From Actinomycetota bacterium (GTDB taxonomy: Bacteria > Actinomycetota > Acidimicrobiia > Acidimicrobiales > JAMCQF01), in contig JAMCQF010000055.1 in NCBI GenBank assembly GCA_023379605.1, positions 1-33,483 of the forward strand: 33,483 bases of DNA, in the 5' to 3' direction. Within the stretch, counting starts at the first letter, position 1; each line of letters opens with the position of its first letter. Under the pieces are notes generated by a model. That model was given only the letters and a program-made list of their open reading frames with translations. It did not search any database and was not told the origin of the DNA. Shown one piece after another: positions 27,824 through 33,483 of this stretch. Made by a program: the position numbers and the translations under genes.

Positions 27824-28261
27824 ATGGCAAGATCGTCACTTATGGGCACAGGCCTGCCAGCGGCTGCTCTGGCAGGCAGTTTCATCCAGCCGCGGGCCCA
27901 GCCAGCAGAGCACCCGGGCGATGTGGCCCAGGATCCCACCAGGTTGGGTCTGCTTGCCAAGTTCTACAGAGCATTGGGCGATCCCACCAGGCTGGCACTG
28001 CTCCAGCTCCTCGCTGAAAAGGAGTGCACTGGCAGCGAGTGCGTGGAAGCGGTGGGGCTCTCCCAGGGAAGAGTCTCAGCCCATCTAGCCTGCCTGGTCT
28101 CATGCGGGCTGGCAACAGTACGCCGCAAAGGCCGGTTCGCATACTACAGGGCAGCGGACCCTAGAGTGACACAGTTGCTCAGGATTGCCAGCTCCATGGT
28201 CGTAGAACATGCTGAAACAGTGGCAGCCTGCGTGAGAGTAGCGGTCGAGGAGCTAGGCTGA
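27824..28261 (+). CDS. ArsR/SmtB-family transcriptional regulator, CmtR-like cysteine pattern
   Basis: Winged-helix FYRALGDPTRLALLQLLAEKECTGSECVEAVGLSQGRVSAHLACLVSCGLATVRRKGRFAYYRAADPRV; HLxCLxxCGL cysteine pair. Start uncertain (27779 TTG / 27824 / 27842). Confidence 0.88.
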   Translation: MARSSLMGTGLPAAALAGSFIQPRAQPAEHPGDVAQDPTRLGLLAKFYRALGDPTRLALLQLLAEKECTGSECVEAVGLSQGRVSAHLACLVSCGLATVRRKGRFAYYRAADPRVTQLLRIASSMVVEHAETVAACVRVAVEELG

Positions 28262-28336
28262 GCATTCCAAGCCAATTCAAGCTCCCCACAAGATTCGCGA
28301 GATCCAAACCCCGGCAGATATGGCCTTGGAAGGCAA

Positions 28337-30343
28337 ATGGCAAACCACCTCGAGGCAGAGACCAGTCCCTACCTTCGCCAGCACAAGGACAACCCCGTCG
28401 ACTGGTATCCATGGGGCGACGAGCCATTTGAGCTGGCGCTGAAGCAGGATCGCCCTGTCTTTGTTTCCATTGGATACTCCTCTTGCCACTGGTGCCACGT
28501 CATGGCTCATGAATGCTTCGAGGACCCTCAGATCGCAAGGTACTTAAACGAGCATTTCGTGAGCGTGAAGGTGGACAGGGAAGAGCGCCCTGACGTAGAC
28601 GGGGTCTACATGGAGGCCACCCAGGCCATGACGGGCGGAGGAGGCTGGCCGATGTCGGTGTTTGTGACCGGAGACCGAAAGCCGTTCTTTGCAGGAACAT
28701 ACTTCCCCCCAAGGGACCGCCAAGGCCTGCCGGGGTTCCCTCGTGTCTTGGAAGCCGTGATCGACGCATGGGAGAACAACCGCTCGAACCTGATTGAACA
28801 GGCCAACGCTCTTACCGCTGCCATCCAGGCCAGGAGCGGTCTGGCCGTTGTCAAGGATAAGGGTGGGCGTGCAACTCCAGCCTCCCTGGAGGCCCGAGAG
28901 CTCATCAACTCTGCACTCACAAGCCTGGCTCAGCGGTTCGACGAGACCTACGGTGGATTCGGAGGAGCGCCCAAGTTCCCCCAAGCTCCCTCAATTGACC
29001 TCCTCCTCGCAGGATACGCTCTTGACGCCAATGAGGAGTGCTTGACGATGGCAGCCAGGACTCTTGACGCTATGTCTGCGGGAGGTATCTACGACCACCT
29101 CGGAGGAGGGTTCTCACGCTATAGCGTGGACCGGGCTTGGCAAGTGCCTCACTTTGAGAAGATGCTCTATGACCAGGCCAGCCTTTTAAGGGTCTACCTG
29201 CACGGATGGCTTCTAACTGGTAACGCAAACTGGCACCAGGTAGTGCAGGAGACTGTCACATACGTCCTATCAGACCTTCGCGGTCCTCACGGGGGCCTAT
29301 GGTCCTCCGAGGATGCTGACTCCGAGGGGGAAGAGGGTCGATTCTACCTCTGGTCTGCTGATGAGATTGCGGACGCAGTTGGCAATGAGCTCGCGCAATC
29401 AGCCGTCTTATGGTATGGGGTGACCACGCAAGGCAACTTTGAGGGACGAAACATCCTCCACCGCCCCGAACCGGGCCAGCTGCTGCGCCCAGGCGACATA
29501 GAGCTGGCGCGTTCCAAGCTGGCAGCTCGGCGCTCCTCTAGGGTGCGACCGGCTCTGGACGACAAAGTCATCACCGAGTGGAACGCGATGTTCGCATCAT
29601 CGCTCGCCGAAGCAGCGTCGGCAACTGGCCGCAGAGATTGGGCTGAGGCAACCGAAGGCATCATGACGTTCCTGCTGGAGAACCTCCGCCGCTCCGATGG
29701 CAGGCTCCTTCGGGCCTGGCGTGACGGCCAGGCCAAGCATCTGGCCTACGCCGGCGACTACGCATGGATGGTCGACGCTCTTGTGAGAACCGCCGAGTTG
29801 ACAGGTGAGAAACGGTGGCTGGAGGAAGCCTGCGAGATGGCAGAGCAGATGATAGCCCTCTTCTGGGACCCAGAGGCCAGAGCATTCTCTACCACGGGAG
29901 CAGACGGTGAAAAGCTCATATCAAGGCAAGTGGATCTGAGCGACGGAGCGACCCCCGCTTCCAACTCGGTGGCAGCGGTCGCTCTTATGCGACTCGGCAT
30001 GCTCACCGCAGAGCAGCGCTTCAGCGATCCAGCTATCGAGCTACTCGCTAGCATTGCCCCGGCGATGGCTCTTCAACCCTCAGCCTTCTCCTATGCAATG
30101 GGGGCGGTCCGCATGGCTTTCCTTTCCAGCCGGGAGATCGTTGTAGTAGGTGACAGACCCGACCTTGTCCAGGCAGCTAGAACCAAGTGGCTGCCCGACG
30201 CTGTGCTGGCTTGGGGTGAGCCAACCGGGTCTGGTTTATGGTCAGACCGTGAGCCTGGAATGGCTTACGTGTGCCATCAGTTCACCTGCCTTGCCCCTGC
30301 CAGTCATCCTGAGGAGCTCCTGGCCCAGCTCCAGCCGGCATGA
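28337..30343 (+). CDS. DUF255 thioredoxin-fold protein (YyaL/SSP411 family)
   Basis: N-terminal [25 protein letters not shown]...[103 protein letters not shown]. Confidence 0.95.
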   Translation: MANHLEAETSPYLRQHKDNPVDWYPWGDEPFELALKQDRPVFVSIGYSSCHWCHVMAHECFEDPQIARYLNEHFVSVKVDREERPDVDGVYMEATQAMTGGGGWPMSVFVTGDRKPFFAGTYFPPRDRQGLPGFPRVLEAVIDAWENNRSNLIEQANALTAAIQARSGLAVVKDKGGRATPASLEARELINSALTSLAQRFDETYGGFGGAPKFPQAPSIDLLLAGYALDANEECLTMAARTLDAMSAGGIYDHLGGGFSRYSVDRAWQVPHFEKMLYDQASLLRVYLHGWLLTGNANWHQVVQETVTYVLSDLRGPHGGLWSSEDADSEGEEGRFYLWSADEIADAVGNELAQSAVLWYGVTTQGNFEGRNILHRPEPGQLLRPGDIELARSKLAARRSSRVRPALDDKVITEWNAMFASSLAEAASATGRRDWAEATEGIMTFLLENLRRSDGRLLRAWRDGQAKHLAYAGDYAWMVDALVRTAELTGEKRWLEEACEMAEQMIALFWDPEARAFSTTGADGEKLISRQVDLSDGATPASNSVAAVALMRLGMLTAEQRFSDPAIELLASIAPAMALQPSAFSYAMGAVRMAFLSSREIVVVGDRPDLVQAARTKWLPDAVLAWGEPTGSGLWSDREPGMAYVCHQFTCLAPASHPEELLAQLQPA

Positions 30344-30517
30344 CAACGGCGCTGGGCAGTGACAATTAAGAGGCCCGCGCCGGCGAGCCTGTATGGGCCA
30401 ACTCGCTTAGCATGGTCAACGATGCCTAGACGACACCACTCCACCAGCTCCCCACCACTACCTGCCTCTGTCGAGCGGATCACAGCGCCGTCTAGCTCTA
30501 AAGCACAGCTCAAGATA

Positions 30518-31228
30518 ATGGTGCTGGCAATGACCGAGTCCGGTCTGGCAGGTGTAAACCTTGCCACGGGAGCGGTGATAAGGACCGCGAACGGTGATGA
30601 TTGTGGTGTTGAGAGTGCAAGCGACCACCGCAACTCTTTGGGCGAACCGATCTACCCTTACGATGTAGTACGGGTAAGCCTTAGTGATTACCCCCAGCTT
30701 GCGGACCCTTCCCAGCCAGAGGCGGCCGAGACAGTCGGCAAGCCAGTTCCCGATCGGCGCCTGGCAGCACGCCGGACCCAGCGGATCATAAAATCGCTGC
30801 TTGCACCCGACACAGAGCCGCTGTTGGGGTTCGTGGGTCAATCCACCTGCTATTGGACCCTAACCGGAGACCACCCTTCAGTTGCGCTCGTCGAGCTGGT
30901 ACGGCCACCGGTCCTTTACTGGCAGGATCGAGACGGCCAGCCCGCAGTGCGCTTCTCCTGGGGAGCGCGCCAGGAGTGGCTCCTATGCCAGGATCCCCTC
31001 GCAATCGCTGTCCTTCAGGCTTCTGGTGCAAGGCACCTCGGGGGCGAGAACCTCTCTAGGGCCCTGGGATTTCAACCATCGCACCTTGTAGTGACTTTGA
31101 CGCCACCGAAAGAGGGGTACTGCTACAAGGTGGTCTCGTCTCTGCTGCCCAAGCCAGCTCAGGCCGCCAAGATGTCTACCACCCGGCGAAAGCGTTCCGA
31201 GGCCAAGCGGGCCACGGTTGCATCGTAA
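30518..31228 (+). CDS. Hypothetical protein, possibly dual-OB-domain-like
   Basis: MVLAMTESGLAGVNLATGAVIR... resembles the start of dual-OB-type proteins; continuous ORF. Upstream ORF extension to 30359 looks like non-coding read-through. Confidence 0.5.
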   Translation: MVLAMTESGLAGVNLATGAVIRTANGDDCGVESASDHRNSLGEPIYPYDVVRVSLSDYPQLADPSQPEAAETVGKPVPDRRLAARRTQRIIKSLLAPDTEPLLGFVGQSTCYWTLTGDHPSVALVELVRPPVLYWQDRDGQPAVRFSWGARQEWLLCQDPLAIAVLQASGARHLGGENLSRALGFQPSHLVVTLTPPKEGYCYKVVSSLLPKPAQAAKMSTTRRKRSEAKRATVAS

Positions 31229-32178
31229 GCACATTCGGCCACAAGATCCAGCCCGCTATGGCGCATGAGGTTTGTGCCCTGCGTGCTCACCTCCGCGGCC
31301 GTAGGCCTGATGAGCAGCACCTCCGATCCACTCCTGCGCAGCCGAGCAGCCTCAAGGGCCACAGAGCGCGAAGCCCATGTCCGTGCCAACCTTGCAGCCA
31401 GACCTGGGGGCGAACCCGGCGCTGAGGCCATGGGGGCCACGCAGAGGACTACCTGGTAGCCAGCGGCCAGATCCAAGTTGGTCGTAGAGGTCACCCCGCC
31501 ATCAGCAAGAACGTGAGATCCTGACCGGACCGGGGGGAACACGCCTGGAACTGCACATGACGCCCGCACCGCAGAGGGCAGATCCAGCTCGATATCGCTC
31601 ACCCCAGGACCGCCCATCACCACACGCCTGCCCCGTGTGATGTCGTAGGCGGTAAGCCGAAGTGGTCGCAGTGGCCACTCAGGCGGCAGGTCCTTCTCCA
31701 GACGCTGGCGCCCTGCCTCCATAGAGAGCATGCCAGCTGGGAATGCCCTTGCCAAGCGACCCGGCACCTGAGGCACAGGGAAATGCAGCGCTGAACGGCT
31801 CAAAACGTAGGCAGAGCCCAGAGCACGGCGAGCTATGCCCAACGCCGAGGTCGACGCAGGAGAGATCACCTGTGCAAGACCCTCGTCCAATGCGGCGGGC
31901 TCGCCTTTGTCTACAGCCGAACGGAGAAACGAGGCGGCGCCGGTCTGACTTGCCAGATCTGCGGGGGTCCACCCGTTTCGTAGGTATGCTCCTATGACTG
32001 ATCCTGCGCTCGTGCCCACAATCAGGTCTGCTGACTCAGTTGCCACATTTGCGTCTTCAAAGGCGCAGAGCACGCCTGCGTGATAGGCGAGCCCGACAAG
32101 ACCTCCTCCTCCGAGCACCAGCGCGAAGGTCTTCTCGGGCCGGCTCTTATCTAGCGCCCCTGAAGGGCTACTGGCCAC
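31159..32178 (-). CDS. Patatin-like phospholipase
   Basis: LVLGGGGLVGLAYHAGVL oxyanion motif, GTSAGSVIGAYL nucleophile elbow, and LADGGVTSTTNLDLA (DGG dyad Asp). Confidence 0.92.
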   Translation of the reverse strand: MASSPSGALDKSRPEKTFALVLGGGGLVGLAYHAGVLCAFEDANVATESADLIVGTSAGSVIGAYLRNGWTPADLASQTGAASFLRSAVDKGEPAALDEGLAQVISPASTSALGIARRALGSAYVLSRSALHFPVPQVPGRLARAFPAGMLSMEAGRQRLEKDLPPEWPLRPLRLTAYDITRGRRVVMGGPGVSDIELDLPSAVRASCAVPGVFPPVRSGSHVLADGGVTSTTNLDLAAGYQVVLCVAPMASAPGSPPGLAARLARTWASRSVALEAARLRRSGSEVLLIRPTAAEVSTQGTNLMRHSGLDLVAECAYDATVARLASERFRRVVDILAA

Positions 32179-32206
32179 GCTGTTTTGTCCAGACCGCAGC
32201 TACTGG

Positions 32207-32878
32207 CTAGGGCAGGCGCCCGGCAGCTAGATCTTCGGCCATGGCCCATCCGAATGCTACGAGGCAGTCTCCACGGCCGCAGTCAATCGACCCGAAAAAC
32301 GCCTCCACCTCAGGCTCGACGGTGTCGGTCCTGGAAGAAACGAAGTCCACAAACCCAAACGTCGAGCCATCGCCGGTCAAGACAAAACTACGATCGTCTA
32401 TCTGGCCCTCTGCCTTGAACCGCTTTGCGAGCCGGCGACCCCAAGCCCGCTCCTCACCAGTGGCTCTGTGGCCCGGCCGAGGTACCACCTCCGACAGCCC
32501 AGAAAGGACCTGGAACCCTACAGGATCGACGATCCGCACCCCCACCAGCACGTCTTCATCTGGAAAAGCGAGAAGCGCCCGGCGAAACTGCTCTCCCATG
32601 ATGGCCTTCAAGGTGGCGTCCGCCTTGGAGGTGCGGGTCATCTGGGCCAAGCCCAAAAGAATGGAGGGGGTACCCCCGATCCGCTCCAGGGTAGAGAAGG
32701 AAAAGCCTCGGAGCTTGGCTCCTTCTCTCACCTGGGTGACCAGGACCCACTCCTCTCGCTGCTTGGACAGGTAGCCGATGTCGAAACCTCCGCGCCCCTC
32801 CATGCAGAGATCAGCCAACTCGGACAACTCCGAGTCACTTAGGCTCGTGCAGTCCTTAGTCTCGATCTGGAAGGCCAT
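32207..32878 (-). CDS. Uncharacterised protein
   Basis: Long ORF with protein-like composition (MAFQIETKDCTSLSDSELSELADLCMEGRGGFDIGYLSKQREEWVLV...); ATG 32878 fits better than 32923. No family recognised. Confidence 0.65.
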   Translation of the reverse strand: MAFQIETKDCTSLSDSELSELADLCMEGRGGFDIGYLSKQREEWVLVTQVREGAKLRGFSFSTLERIGGTPSILLGLAQMTRTSKADATLKAIMGEQFRRALLAFPDEDVLVGVRIVDPVGFQVLSGLSEVVPRPGHRATGEERAWGRRLAKRFKAEGQIDDRSFVLTGDGSTFGFVDFVSSRTDTVEPEVEAFFGSIDCGRGDCLVAFGWAMAEDLAAGRLP

Positions 32879-33054
32879 GTGTAGCTCGTCCTCTCCACAC
32901 GCTCGTCTTGGACCTTTCCTCATTCTACGGGAAATCCAAGCGATCCTTCCATCCAGGCACCGATTCCTTCCCAGAACTGCCTGCGAACAGCTTGCTTAGC
33001 TCCAAGCCCCCTCACTTAACCTCCCGAACCTCCCGAGCAGGTTGTAGTCGCTCC

Positions 33055-33483
33055 TCAGGCAGCAACCACGGCATTGGGGCCCAGAAGAACCCTGAGCTCT
33101 CCAAGCAAGTCGCTGCTGTTGGCAACCCTGTACTCATCTGGGAGGCACAAGACCTTGGAGCCCACATGCAGCAGTACCGGGGTGGGACCTGGATGCTCGG
33201 CCAGGATCTCCTTCAACCTCTCCACCGTCGGGTCTGAAAGGGCAACAAGCGGGAGCTCCACGTGAAGCTCCCCTGCTCCCTCTGGGGCCAGATCTGCCTG
33301 GCGTATATCCAGGCAGATCACCTTGAGAGCGTCATCTCGCATGTCCACCCGCCCCTTTAAGCAAACAATGACATCATCTTCAAGCACAGCGCCCTGGCTC
33401 TCCATAACCTTCGGAAAGACAAACACTTCGACCGAAGAGCCCAGATCCTCAAGAGTGAAGGTGGCCATTAGCTCCCCTCGTAC
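33055..33483 (-). CDS. dnaE: DNA polymerase III alpha subunit, C-terminal (OB-fold) fragment; CDS continues beyond the window
   Basis: MATFTLEDLGSSVEVFVFPKVMESQGAVLEDDVIVCLKGRVDMRDDALKVICLDI matches the DnaE C-terminal OB region; frame stays open (VRGEL) to the window edge. Confidence 0.88.
   Translation of the reverse strand, partial: VRGELMATFTLEDLGSSVEVFVFPKVMESQGAVLEDDVIVCLKGRVDMRDDALKVICLDIRQADLAPEGAGELHVELPLVALSDPTVERLKEILAEHPGPTPVLLHVGSKVLCLPDEYRVANSSDLLGELRVLLGPNAVVAA

Noticed and set aside
1-33483. tRNA, rRNA, transposase or phage genes
   Set aside because: None recognised on either strand by reading; a tRNA/rRNA scan was not possible here.

Overview
High-GC, densely coded bacterial window. 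Its gene content resembles an actinomycete (Actinomycetota), but that is an inference from gene style and not tested. From left to right: (1) a menaquinone block: acyl-CoA synthetase, menD, a menH-like hydrolase, menA, menB, menE and a coupled MFS transporter. (2) A 3x40-bp tandem repeat that supplies the stop codons of a convergent MFS/SDR gene pair. (3) An SDR and an FKBP lipoprotein. (4) A high-affinity K+ uptake module: a small TM ORF, kdpF, kdpA, kdpB, kdpC and a coupled OB-fold gene, convergent with kdpE and a KdpD C-terminal (TM + kinase) gene. The KdpD N-terminal (P-loop + USP) half is a separate, divergently transcribed gene, and the divergent gap holds 48-bp direct repeats. (5) A tight sat-aprB-aprA-qmoA-qmoB operon ending in a soluble HdrC/HdrB-type fusion where QmoC would be expected; this fusion has lost several noncubane-cluster cysteines. 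(6) A CmtR-like ArsR regulator, a DUF255/thioredoxin-fold protein, a possible dual-OB protein, a patatin-like phospholipase, an uncharacterised protein and the 3' end of dnaE. The most interesting items are the split, divergent KdpD with its repeat array and the sulfate/sulfite operon with a membrane-anchor-less electron-transfer subunit. All calls come from reading the translations. No database search, alignment or phylogeny was run.
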